Part shown: one piece after another, positions 36,757 to 48,506 of the stretch
Position numbering within the stretch: position 1 is the stretch's first letter
Layout: every line of letters begins with the position of its first letter
From: Bugulina stolonifera
Taxonomy: Eukaryota; Bryozoa; Gymnolaemata; Cheilostomatida; Bugulidae
Assembly (NCBI GenBank): GCA_935421135.1
Contig: OW285187.1
Location: 22,320,429 to 22,384,428, forward strand
Length of the DNA: 64,000 bases
Direction of reading: 5' to 3'
Notes under the pieces: generated by a model
Databases searched by the model: none
Told to the model about the DNA's origin: nothing
What the model saw: only the letters and a program-made list of their open reading frames with translations
Program-made: the position numbers and the translations under genes

Positions 36757-39700
36757 ATGTCTGGCTCAGAACGGGACGACACAGAACCGGCATCTGAGAT
36801 AGATGCAGGAGATGAGCAGAGTGGGGCAGGTGAAAGTGCGAGAGGAGACAGTAACAATTCTACCAGGTACGATGATGACGATGAAGAAGGTAAGACCATT
36901 ATTACAGGCTTCTTATACTTTTACCCTTCCATCTTCAAAGTACACCTGTGCCAAATATTTTCAATACTAAGCTGTACATTTTATTTCAGTAAACAGATTT
37001 GACGTAAATGCTTGTAAATATATCTTCCTCTTCTTAAAAAATATTCTATGTACTGACTATTAATTGTTGCTAAATATTATACAGTTTTGGGTCCATACCA
37101 GATGTCATTCTCATCATACCAGATCTTCCTGTTTGTCACATGCTACATAGCCTACTGTATTCTCCTCTACAACAGAAAGTCTTTCTCCTTTTCCCTCCAG
37201 TACGTCATAGTAGACCACTACTTCAGCAGCACCGAAGTTGGTAAGTAATATAATGCCTGCAATGCCTGTAGCTATTCAGAGTATCACATGGCAGAGCTTA
37301 CATTATTATTTTACTATACTAATGTACATCATCTACCTGTCTTACAAACACCAACCAAACCAGTGGATTTAATTGCAAAGCAATGCTGGTGTCATGTGAA
37401 ATTTCTGAGATTGGCAAAACTTTTAGACTTGCTAGGGAAATGGTGACACCCCAACCCGATTGTCACAACCTCTAAGGAAGAAACTGATGCTGTTTTAAAT
37501 TGTATATACTATAAAGTGCTGAAATTTCTCGTACAAGGTAGCAGTTGGACATCCTGTTGCATAATCTCATTTATGGGACATTCACACTGCCGTTTATTTC
37601 ACGCGGCGAGCGGCAGGCGGCCGCCGCGCCTGACGTCACGCGCGCGCGGCGAACCATTCACACTGCGCGCGGCAATCGCGCGGCCAACTGCAGCTTAGGC
37701 CAATCAAATAACACCAGCGCCGTGACATGCGTACAACACAAGGTCAAAGTTGTTTTGGGGCTCATTTCCCTCAGCCGTTCACAATCAATGGCTCTGTCCT
37801 TTCCAGAATCACTTCTATCGTGGATATTTGTGTTTACTGTAATTTTCATTTTGTGATTTGAAACCGTTATATTAGTGATGATTTTGGAACTCATTCGTAT
37901 TCAACTTCAGTTAATGTTGTTGGCCAGGGAGGCCGACCGAAGAAACAGAGTAATTAATGCCCCTAAACGTATGTGGCAGCTGCCATTAATTCGGCAACGC
38001 CATTTACATGGCAAGGGTGTTTATGGCCAGCTATACCAAGAACTGCGAGATGGTTCAAACCCAGAGTACTGTCACAATGACTATTTTAGGATGAGCCGGA
38101 ATACATTTGACTACATACTTACTCGAGTCAGACATAGGTAATTTATTTATTTTCAATCAAATGAAAATAATTGTTGCTATAATTCTAATAAAATTTAAAT
38201 TAGTTAGTACTGTAGTACTATAACTATACTATAATACTAGGCCCTATTAACTATGTTATTAATTAATTTTTTCACTTGTTTCAATATTAAGTTGTTTATT
38301 TGATTGTTAGTTATATCGCATAACTATGAGAGTTGTTGGTTTATGATAGATAATTAGCAAGACACATTGTGAGAGTTTTGGATTTTATTCCTGATATTTC
38401 GATGCTCATTCAAGCATCATTATCAGAGGAAAAATTAGTGCTGGGAGTTACTCGACATAGGTAATTTATTTTCAATCAAATGAAAATAATTAAAATTAGT
38501 GCTATACTACATGTAGATTGGCATCAGACAATTCATTAATAATTTGTTTATTTTATCATAAAATTATTTATTTGATTGTTAGTTATAGTATTGCAGAACT
38601 CTGGGATTTGCTGGTTTATGATTAATAATTTAGCAGGCACGAAAGTTTTGGATTTTATTCCTGATATTCCGATGCTCATCCAAGCATCATTATCAGAGAA
38701 AAAACTGGCGCTAGGTTACTCGTTATATACTCACCTAAATACTGCTTTAGAGCACATATCTGGTTTAAGAGTAGCATTGCTATATTTTCTATCATGATGT
38801 TACGTAAATTAGTATTTATTTTCTTGAATTTCTGCTGAGCTACTTTGAATGGTGGACCAAGCATTATAATTAGCATAGGCCGCTTTGTTGACATAGGTGT
38901 TTGCTCACTCCCCCCATCTATTTTGTCAAGCATAATTACCACAGACACATGGGCCAAGTAATGTTGGATTTAACTCACAATGGTCCTATTCATTGTAGGT
39001 GTTTAGTTTGTTAGCTGTACTAGGTCACATTCACTTCTAGGCAAAATCAACTGCTCTATTTCTTTGTGCTATTTGAAGGATGCTACCAAAGACAATGTGT
39101 GATCCACTGTTTGTTAAATTGTCTTGGTTAGACTCTTTATTTACAGTTAGACCAAATTCACTGTTCTATTTCTATGTGCTTTCACTCACATCCATTTGTC
39201 AACATTCTGGTGCAGCTGTGGCCTCCATCTGTATTTACTCAGGTTATCAGTTGGAGAATTGTAATCTTGTGAATGCATTAGTACACAAAGCTCTTACAAG
39301 TATTATAATTACTCATTGTTACCAGGACAATCTATTTATGATGTTGTTACATAACCTAATAGCAAGGTGAGACAGAGTTGCAACCCATTTGCATATATAC
39401 TGTGTAATATTGTAAGGTAAAGTGTCTTGATTTTTTCACTGTCTATGGTTTTTCATGTCTATCTAGAATACAAAAAAAGGACACCCACCTCCGAAAAGCA
39501 ATACCCGCTGACATGAGGCTGGCAATAACTCTACACCACCTGGCAGAAGGCGCTTCTTTCTCATCTATAAGGTACCATTGGCGATTGGGTGTGAGCACTA
39601 TAACGGGTATTGTTTATGAGACATGCCAGGCCATATGGGATGAGATGGCAGGGGAATTTATGAAGCCACCAACCTCTGTTGCGGACTGGAAAGATGTCAG

Positions 39701-42700
39701 CCAGAAGTTTGCTGAGAGGTGGAACTTCCCTCATTGTTTAGGTAGGAAAAGTTGTCCAAGCTGTGATGATAGTTAGGTTATACATAGTTGACTACTACTT
39801 CTATAGAAGGCATGATTTATTCTAGCTAATAGTAATTTCTGCCATTTTCGTGTGAGGATCAGTTTTCATTGTTCTTGTTGTATGTGTTGTTTTGAATTTT
39901 AGGCGCGATAGATGGTAAGCATGTTCGGATTCGAGCACCCTGCAATGCAGGTTCCGAATTTTTTAACTACAAAGGGTATCACTCTATTAACCTGTTGGCG
40001 ATATGTGATGCCGAACTGAAGTTTACGTTCGTAGATGTTGGACAGGCTGGAAGATGGAGTGATTCTGGGGTGTTTGAAGCATCATCTTTCGGCAATGCCT
40101 TGTTGAATGGTTAGTTAAGTTTAATTTACTCCTAGTACAGTACGTAGTCGGTAAAGTGATTTTCTGCTATTGATTGAGTTACGCTTGGATTTCTTCTAGA
40201 GGTATAATTCATTGCATGAATTTTTGTAAGTTCTGACAAATCTTTATATTTACTTGTGACAAATGTTTATATTCACTTAATACAGGTCAGATAGCTTTAC
40301 CTCCAGATGAAGCGATTGGTGGCAAGATGATGCCATACTGCTTTGTTGCTGATGAGGCGTTCCCACTGAAAACATGGCTCATGCGGCCATATCCTGGGCG
40401 TGGTTTGACTGACCAGCAGAAAATTTACAACTATCGTCTCTCCAGGTGCCGAAGAACAATTGAAAATGCATTTGGTGAGTCATTGATTTTTATGTTGGTA
40501 TGGTGGGTGGCACTACTACTGTAACTCATGCTGTTTGTAACCATTATGCGAGAGACATCCTAGTCGTGTACAACTGCCACCTCTTGTTTTATCTGCTCTA
40601 TGATTCCCACATGCGGCCAGCTTGCTACATTCATCAGTTGACACGTTTTCACTTTATTTTGTGAACTTGTGAAACAAACACGCATCTTCCATCACACATG
40701 GAATCTTTCTTGGTCTCTCTCATGCCGACTATAGAATACCATGACCAGCTTTTTTATGCATGTACAAAATATGATTTCTAAACTCTAACAATGTATTCAT
40801 TAAACTAGGAGTGCTCACTGCACGATGGCGATTGTTACACCGGCCTATTATCGGCCAAGCAGAAAACGTGGTGACGATGGTCAAGGCGATGTGCCTGCTC
40901 CACAATATAGTGAAGACTAGAGAGCCGGCTACATATACCCCTCCAGGCTACACAGATCATGGAAATGAAGACAATGGGCTTTGGCGCAATGATGCACCGA
41001 ATCTACAAAACATTGTGCACCAAGGTGCAAGGAACGCGGCTGCTGTTGCTGTCTATGTGAGAGACAATTTTTGCACGTACTTCAATTCTCCTGCAGGAAG
41101 TGTTAGATGGCAGGATGACCACATTCAGCGTCTTCGCTAATTTCGTATTTATCTTTAATTATCTTTGCATATACATGTAAATTTTATCCTTAATTATCTT
41201 TGCATATACTTGTAAATTACTCATGTTTAAAGCAATGTCACAATGTTTTGTCTGTATCTGTATGGTATTTATCTTTAATTATCTTTGCATATACATGTAA
41301 ATTACTTATGTTTAAAGCAATGTCTAAATGTTTTATCTGTATGGTATGTTAGTCATAGGTCATAAAATATAAGGTTGGAGGATCCATTATCTATATTTGT
41401 AATATAAATATATTTGTGGTATATAGTAATATATTGTGGTACAACATGAGGCATAACATAACTAATATTGGAAACATAAATAAGCTTACATATTACACAA
41501 CATATAAATAATTCATTCCAGAAATTGGTATTGGTATTGGCTGGTATTTGGTGTTGAAAATGATGGTGGTTGCCATGCAGTGTCGATGGGATGTGGTGGT
41601 GGCGACTGCACTTGTGGTGGTGGTGGCGACTGCACTTGTGGTGGTGGTGGCGACTGCACTTGTGGTGGTGGTGGCGACTGCACTGGTGGTGGTGGTGCTT
41701 GTTCAGTAGTTGGAGTGTAGCTGGTAGATGACTCCAACACCTCAGCCATTGTCATCATTAATCTGGCTTGAGCTCTTAGCCGAGTGTGGAGTGGCAACTG
41801 CCGCAGCTGTACAGCCAGCTGTTGTGCAAAATGGTAACTGTCTTCATTGAGAACGGTTGTAGCAGCATCAATATTCCTCTGAATGGCATTAAATTGTTGG
41901 TTAAAACTGATTTCGCTGCTGTCACTAGCCTGGCGTTTCCTGCCACGACGCTGGGTGGCCGAAGGTGGCGGAGTAGCAGAAGGTGGTGGAGTCGCGGAAG
42001 GTGGCCGAGTCGCAGAAAGTGGCTGAGGGACTGAGTGGCTGGAGGTGGCAGAAGGTGGTTCGGAGTCCTCCCTTGTAAGCGGTGAGGCAACTACCTGACT
42101 TGTAGAAGGTGAATTGGCTGGAGGCGGCGAGTCTACCATCAGCTCAAAGTTACTGGTGGTGCTGAAATAATAATAAAAATTTAATCAGTGAGAAATGTGT
42201 ACACAAGACAACACATTTAGAATATAGTCATAGCTCATAGTTACACATAACAATGACACCTGCCTGTAAACGTCTTAGTGCTTACCTTCTCTTTTTGGTA
42301 TAATCACCAAGCCATTGCATATTTTCCCAAAGGTGCCAAGCTATTGGGGCTCCACGTCCAGCTCCACTTCTCACATCACTCTGAGCTGCCCTCACCTTAC
42401 TGTATGTATCCTTGATGTTTTTCCAACGCTTCTGAACCTCAGCAGCTGTAAATTATAGCAACACAAACCGTTGAGTCTGTTTTAACATGATCATACCCAA
42501 ACCATATTTAATGAATTGTTCGGTTTTAACAAAAAATATGCAACAATAGGGCAACTTTCTCAAAAAGACTGTACAACAAGCTTAACTTTTACATATGATA
42601 TGTGCAATGACATGATTAAAACATGCGAGTTTCGCATCAATCTGAGTTAATGTCTCACCAAAAACAATAGAATGTTGAGAAATCAACCAAGTATTTATAT

Positions 42701-45700
42701 AACACTGCTGCAAAATACATCAAAGCCCCACCAATTTCAATTTGCTTTTAGAAGATAATTCGGCCTCGAGTGATGTTCAATTTTTGTATTAAAATTAAAA
42801 ATATATATTAAGTTTTCAAACGAAATAGTTACTATATTTGAATTCGCATAAAAATTCAATTTTAATTTCGTAGCTGATCAACACATTGCAAATATAATAT
42901 TACCACATTCGTCGGCATATCCCGCAGCTCTCATTTGTTCAGCGACGAGAGCAAAGCAATTCTGACGAACACCTTTAACATCCTTGTAGGCTTTCAGGTT
43001 AACATCATATATAGGAGGCTGCTGTCTAACAAGATTGATTATCAACTCATCTCTAGCGTAATTGTGAGCCATGATGATGGAGAGCAGGTGAGTAAGTCAA
43101 ATTTAAAATTAACAGCACAGTTGAGTTGATAGCAACTTGCAACTTGAGAGCACTCGTGAAGAAATGGAAAGGGAAGTGTGTTGCAAGTATTAATATACGA
43201 CTCGCTGTTGTTCACTCGACCAATCATGGTGAGCCACCGCCGCGGTGACCAGGTCAAAGTTCGCACTGTTGAAACGAGGCCACGCCCACGGGCGGCGGCC
43301 GCGGCGGCGTGGTATGACGTAGCACTGTGGCACGTGCCACGCCGCCTGCCGCTCGCCGCGTGAAATAAACGGCAGTGTGAATGTCCCATTATTGGTAGTT
43401 TTATAGGGCCCCATGTTAGAGCACACGTACAAGTCATGTAATTATTGGTCAAACCAGTATCTGATCCACCAGTCATGTTACCTGCTGTAGCCTACCCATG
43501 TATAATTATGTCTGATTTACCACGCTATACACTAACTGCCTTAGGCATGATCCTATCGGCTCAGACGTTTGCCTACTCCATCAGCAAGTTTTTCTTCAGC
43601 TGGGTGGCCGACCACTACTCTCCTAGAGATATGTTTGCTGGCGGACTTTTCTTCTCTGGGTTTGTTATGCTCGCATTCACTGGTAAGAATAATAATTATT
43701 ATCCTCTCCATCTTACCTCTACTCCAGATGTTGTACTAACACACTACTACACTTTTGGTTAACCAATCAAATGGCAGTGTTCTTGATTCTCAATTTGAGT
43801 AGATCAGTTTTATTTGTCAAGCTAGCTATGAATTAGCCTCCTGCCCCCTTATGTTACTAGTTAACAACTCTACCAAATTTGGTATATCTGTCTAATCCTG
43901 TGTGGTCATAAGCATTGCAGCTGGGCATGTATTTGTATATAGCAATGTTACATAGCAATAGGCTCACTACACTGTTGCGGTACATAGCAGTACTACTGTT
44001 GAGATACATAGCAGTACTGCTGTTGAGGTACATAGCAGTACTGCTGTTGAGGTACATAGCAGTACTACAGTTGAGATACATAGCAGTACTGCTGTTGAGG
44101 TACATAGCAGTACTACAGTTGAGGTACATAGCAGTACTGCTGTTGAGGTACATAGCAGTACTACTGCTGAGGTACATAGCAGTACTACTATTGCAGTATA
44201 TAGCAATACTACTGTTGCGGTACATGTTTTAGATCAGGATGACTGGGCTAATATAATGCTGCTGACTGCAGCTAATGGACTCGCTCAAGGCATGGGGTGG
44301 CCGGCAGTGGCTAAGATGGTGAGATCCTGGTAAGGAGCTCGGCATTTAACTAGTCTCCCCAAACACATGATCATATTATTATTACATTATGTATTTATTC
44401 TGAAAAGTAGATGATGACAGGCCCATGGGTTTTGCTATCAATCCAAAGTTCATAACAATATGTAAATTATATTCCACTGCACAAACTTTCTATCTAAAAG
44501 TTTGCAATACGGAACTAGGTTTGCTGCTCCATGATACTGTTTCGAAATCAACTTTTCTGAGTTATTGTTATTGAAACGTCTAAAGGAAACCGACGGTTGT
44601 TATCAAAGTTCCTCATCTTCTCAAAAACCATTATGGTTCTGATAATAACATGCTGTATGATGGCCAATATAATATTATGCTGTAACTTTCTTATAAAGGT
44701 TTCCCCCAACACAATTTGGTTTGTGGTACGCCGTCCTATCAACAGCAGCTAACCTGCTAGCAGCACTTGGACCTAGCATAGCCAACGCTCTTGCTGCCTC
44801 TTATGGTTGGAGGTGGGGCATGCAGATACCAGCCATCGTTGCCATGACTACAGCGCTCATTATTCCGTTCAGTACTTGGGACGCACCTTCCGATGTCGGC
44901 TACGAGGATCAGCTCACAATGATTAGTATGTACTTTATCTCTGCATGTTATATGAGCTTACATCACCTCTCTACAACTTGATTACAATGAGCTTTTCACT
45001 ATTCAACTGTCACCAAGCACTCTCTTTTGAATTGGTGTTTGCTCACCACCTGTATTTGATGCTATCAGATAATGAGCTCATTTATACAGATGAACATGCA
45101 GCCAATTTATCTATTCTGAGGTACATAGATTCAGGTTATTGACATGATGTTTTCACCTATTTATTATGTATTAATTATCATATATTTCCCTAATCAATGG
45201 TAGGTAGTGGCAGCAGTAGCAGTAGTGCATGTGTACTTCTACCTCTGTGTGATTCATATACTGCAACATGTCAATGAACTTGGTAGCATATTCAATGTAG
45301 ATATATATTACCAAACTACCTTATTATAATTATAGTAATGTGTATACATGTAATTATAATATATTGTTTATTACACTACCAGAAGGTCTATAATAGGGCT
45401 GCAACTATATACACGTAGATAAGTCCATATAATATGCATCTAATAGACCTATTATATCACCTACACAGGAAACGCTGACTTCTACTTGCTAGTATGGGTT
45501 GGTATGGAATGTCACCAATAGTGATTATTCTCTATGTTCTACATAGATTTGTATTTTATTTCTTCTACCGATAATAGAGAAGTTGGAGGGGCATTGGTCA
45601 GACCTGGCGGGCAGTGAGTTTATGATGTTTGTCAGCGCGACGTACTTCATGCTGCATATCGTTAAGGCGGGCTGCCAGGAATGGGGAGTACTCTACTTGA

Positions 45701-47495
45701 CGCAGGAACGTCAGCTCTCCGCCCACCTAGCCCACACATATTTGACATCAATGGAGATTGGAGGTCTATTTGGTTGCATAGCCCTAGGAATAGCCACAGA
45801 CTTTATGGTGAGGAGAGGCTACTATCTGGGTACTGGACGTTCTCCGAGAATGAACGTCGTACAGTTCTGTTTGGCCGGCTGTTGCCTCTTTATGAATCTT
45901 TTCCTATTTATAGACAAAGACATCAGCAAGGTAATTCAATCCTACAAACATAATAGTGTATGTCAGATTATATAATAGCTAATCAACTTGGCCACTAGGA
46001 GTTATATACAGACACAGAACACTGTCTATCAAAATAATTATTTTAAACCAGGGAAAGTGGATGATGCTATCAACATATTTGGAACATAATCAGACTGTAT
46101 CCTGTCTAGTATGTAGTAGTAAGTATACTCAGGCAGTAGTAAACAGGAATTAGTAGCCACTCCCAAAGTGTTTATCAAAGTAGGTTAGCTGTATACATGA
46201 TTATCTCCAAGGAAATAATTCTGTGGCTGTATATGGCTCATGATATCATACCAAGAGATTCAACTACTGGTGTACAGTGAACCCATTCTATCTTAGGCGC
46301 CGATTTCATTTCTGGGCTTCCTGATGGGTATGTGTATGTACGGAGCGATAAGTCTGTTGGGTACAATAGCTGTAGAGGTTGCACCTATACATATGACAGG
46401 ATGTGTAAATGGAGCGGTAGGACTGGCTGCTAGTCGTGAGTACACACCTACATGTATATTGTACATGTTCACGATACCCTGCAACGTGCAATTATTAACA
46501 TTACTCTATCGTAGTATCGAGTGTGATATTTTTTCACCTTTATCCATTGTATCTCTATAAAATGTTACGTACACTTGTATAAAGCTTTACAATAGAATAA
46601 AAATAGTTCAATGTGTGCATATACATATACAATGTCATGGTGATGAATTACTGCTCTATTTTGTAGTCGGTGTTATCACATCAGGAGCACCTATCAACTT
46701 TATAGCACACAGCTGGGACTGGTTTACGGCCTTCATGTGTATCAACTTAGTATGTATTCTAGCATTTATCATAATAGTACTTGGTAAGGACAGTCACCCA
46801 AACTTCGTACCCCAGGGAGGACCCAGGAGGCTCACCAAAAGTATGTACTATCCAATTAACTACAAGTAATATAATATTTTTATTGCAACAACTTGGTTCC
46901 AAACCTATGGTAATACCCGTACCTGACTTGGGTTGGAGCCTGGGGCTTTACAACAAAGTGTACAAATTCTACAGTGTGAGCCATTATTATAGCCCACTGT
47001 TCCTCCTGTAATGGTTAGCTATTGGCCAGTGGGTTTGATGACATCATCTGACTAAACTATCCAACGCAATATTATATAGCTTAGGATCAGCCCATTGTAC
47101 TACACAAATACTTTGTTAGAGGCAATAGTGTTGAGCAATCTACAATCCAAAAATGTTATTTCACTTAATACGTTAATAGCATACACATTTTAACCAATAT
47201 AATGATATAAAAAACAAGTATAATGATTATAGATAATGCAATTTTTTATGATTGTGAAATAATCTTTAATCTGTAGTATAATGATATAATGTAGATCTAT
47301 TGTGAAGAATTAACCCACAGTTTTTGTATCCCTGAGAATCTTCCTTGTAATCCTTCAACTTTCAAAAGATTTTATTGTAATACGACAGAGTAGTTTACTG
47401 TTTACTTTACTCTCTTTACAGAATTTATTCGTCTAAAGAAGAAGCGAATGACTCATTTCTCCGTGGTGTCTACTTTCTATGATCCGCTTTACTAA
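36757..47495 (+). CDS. Glucose-6-phosphate/phosphate antiporter-like, SLC37A4 family, copy 1
   Basis: Exons: 36757-36889, 37085-37240, 43545-43682, 44233-44329, 44699-44925, 45578-45930, 46297-46435, 46667-46840, 47422-47495; phases agree and give 496 residues. The family are 10-12-helix major-facilitator transporters; vertebrate SLC37A4 exchanges glucose-6-phosphate for phosphate across the ER membrane. By eye it matches SLC37A4: NRKSFSF at residues 74-80 (Arg75 in the place of human Arg28), an [11 protein letters not shown] helix, [11 protein letters not shown], a [12 protein letters not shown] stretch and CQEWG...QER. An acidic Ser/Asp/Glu N-terminal extension of about 50 residues is not in the human protein. 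The C terminus has a LKKKR tract but no KKXX signal. It is the first of four head-to-tail copies; intron 2 is enlarged by a Harbinger transposon. Confidence 0.88.
37574..37621. repeat. Left 48-bp terminal inverted repeat of the Harbinger element
   Basis: An exact inverse of 43341-43388. It reads TGGGACATTCACACTGCCGT and continues through GCGGCGAGCGGC-type sequence. It is the expected transposase recognition end. Confidence 0.93.
37878..41140 (+). CDS. PIF/Harbinger DDE transposase (HARBI1-like), five exons
   Basis: Exons: 37878-38137, 39467-39741, 39903-40109, 40286-40474, 40809-41140; phases 2,1,1,1 agree, total 1,263 nt (420 residues). It catalyses cut-and-paste transposition of the element in the nucleus, normally with a Myb/MADF partner that brings it to DNA. 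The DDE_Tnp_4 blocks are all present: GAIDGKH (D182), GRWSDSGVF (D232), VADEAFPL (D270) and TIENAFG (E307), followed by [10 protein letters not shown] and AMCLLHNIV typical of the family C-terminal part. N-terminal residues form a basic helical region. No frameshift or stop is seen. The ATG at 37878 is chosen because upstream codons soon run into the terminal repeat region; GTG precedes it. The first intron (38138-39466) holds a tandem duplication. Confidence 0.88.
38130..38720. repeat. Duplicated segment inside the first transposase intron
   Basis: GACATAGGTAATTTATT...TTTTCAATCAAATGAAAATAATT, spanning the exon 1 splice donor, occurs at about 38131-38170 and again at about 38453-38490. A TTTTGGATTTTATTCCTGAT-GATGCTC-hairpin block also occurs twice (about 38378-38432 and 38645-38700). 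The second donor copy is preceded by a similar CGAGTCAGACATAG-like exon tail (ACTCGACATAG). Confidence 0.6.
41147..41345. repeat. Direct repeats in the transposase 3' flank
   Basis: TATCTTTAATTATCTTTGCA-TATACATGTAAAT blocks recur three times, and a longer unit including ATGTTTAAAGCAATGTC twice (about 41222 and 41309). Confidence 0.7.
41513..43072 (-). CDS. Harbinger accessory MADF/Myb-like DNA-binding protein, three exons
   Basis: Read leftwards: 43072-42904, 42445-42286, 42161-41513; phases 1 and 2 agree, total 978 nt (325 residues). Exons 1 and 2 encode a MADF/Myb-SANT-like domain: [16 protein letters not shown], a basic middle, [16 protein letters not shown] and ending WLGDYTKKR. Exon 3 is low complexity: three PPSATP units, an RRGRKRQ basic, NLS-like patch, a helical Gln/Leu segment and four PPPPQVQS repeats encoded by a 24-bp tandem repeat (about 41593-41695). 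In PIF/Harbinger elements the second protein binds the termini and imports the transposase; the MADF type is one known variant. It is tail to tail with the transposase. Confidence 0.83.
43341..43388. repeat. Right 48-bp terminal inverted repeat of the Harbinger element
   Basis: An exact inverse of 37574-37621, followed by the TTA target duplication at 43389-43391. Confidence 0.93.
43970..44228. repeat. 24-bp minisatellite, about 11 copies, in intron 3 of SLC37A4-like copy 1
   Basis: The unit GAGGTACATAGCAGTACTGC-TGTT repeats up to 5 bp before the acceptor of exon 4. As 24 is a multiple of three, all frames on both strands look open; those ORFs are spurious. Confidence 0.92.
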
Positions 47496-47592
47496 ATTAA
47501 AGACAATCATGGACGCTGGCTGTCCTGTTTAATACTCTCTATACACGTATATATATAAATATTGTCAGTACTGTGTCAAGTATGATGTATGA

Positions 47593-47598
47593 AATAAA
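47593..47598 (+). terminator. Polyadenylation signal, SLC37A4-like copy 1
   Basis: AATAAA lies 98 bp after the stop codon. Confidence 0.6.
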
Positions 47599-47599
47599 A

Positions 47600-48500
47600 T
47601 ATATAACATTGTTAGATGTAGTATAACAGTTCAAGTCTAATATTATTTATATCGTAATTATGGGGCTGTGCTCATATTAAACTGACGAATTGTCGTGATA
47701 TATACTTGCATAGCCTGGGTGTCAAACCCTTCAAATGAACAAGTGGTGCATTTAGGGTTATGAGTGACTGTGTCAACTGGTACAGTCCAAAGTAACCACC
47801 AATATTTTTATTAGGTTAGCAATCAAAGCTAGTAAATAGTGACCATGACAACTACCTCATGGCAGACCTAAAGAGTGTTGGTTAGTATGAACAGGATTTG
47901 CTAGTAATTATGTCAGCCCTTTGTTGAAGCGTATTACAATGATGGTTCTTATTTGGGATTGTCAGGATAGAAATGTTGTTACTGAGCACTCTATTCTCTG
48001 CATCCGAGACACTAGAATGCTCCAGTCAATGTTCATCACTATTAGATAACTAATTACTCCATGAACAATACTTTAATATAATAAGGTGTCAAGTTATTAA
48101 ACATAAACATTATTTTTTGCCTACAATCACTAGTCACTATTATTAACCCTTCCTCAACTAATAATTTTAAATGGCACATATAAAAAATTCCTTGGATTTT
48201 TGTGACAATGCTCTAGCAGACCAGGAATGAAGCCAATTGAAGTACTATTTATAAGTTAGGGAGCTGCTGTTGGGAAGACGGGAAGCAAAAAGTTACAACT
48301 TCTGTAAGTATCCCAGCATCCTGTAATTAGCTTACATCTTGCTGGTTGATAGGGAAACTCAAGATGATAGCATATAAATATATATATATATATTAAACAC
48401 TGCCCTAATGTTTGAATATTACTGTTGTTTATTATCACTTTTAGGCTACCTTTGCTGGGCAAAAAAATAGATTTTTAAACTCATAAATACAAGAAAAATC
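47600..48500. other. Spacer between copies 1 and 2
   Basis: I see no gene. A short (TA)n run lies at about 48380-48393. An AG preceded by pyrimidines at 48443-48444, 62 bp before the copy 2 ATG, may be a 5' UTR splice acceptor. Confidence 0.4.
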
Positions 48501-48506
48501 AACAAG

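Larger units (their letters stand above)
37574..43388. mobile_element. Complete PIF/Harbinger transposon in intron 2 of SLC37A4-like copy 1
   Basis: Perfect 48-bp terminal inverted repeats (37574-37621 and 43341-43388) begin TGGGACATTCACACTGCCGT, and the 3-bp target duplication TTA flanks the element (37571-37573 and 43389-43391). It is 5,815 bp long and carries the two convergent genes usual for the superfamily: a DDE transposase (plus) and a MADF/Myb-like protein (minus). Both reconstruct without internal stops. Subterminal DNA is GC-rich (GGCGGC/CGCGCG), unlike the host. Removing it leaves an intron of about 486 bp, close to intron 2 of the sister genes (218-758 bp). Confidence 0.93.

Noticed and set aside
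37516..37856. ORFs at the left Harbinger terminus
   Set aside because: They span the host-transposon junction and the GC-rich terminal repeat; the transposase starts at 37878.
43042..43476. ORFs at the right Harbinger terminus
   Set aside because: They also cross the terminal repeat and the insertion junction.
43857..44232. Leu-Arg-Tyr-Ile-Ala repeat proteins on both strands
   Set aside because: The 24-bp minisatellite keeps all frames open; it lies within an intron.
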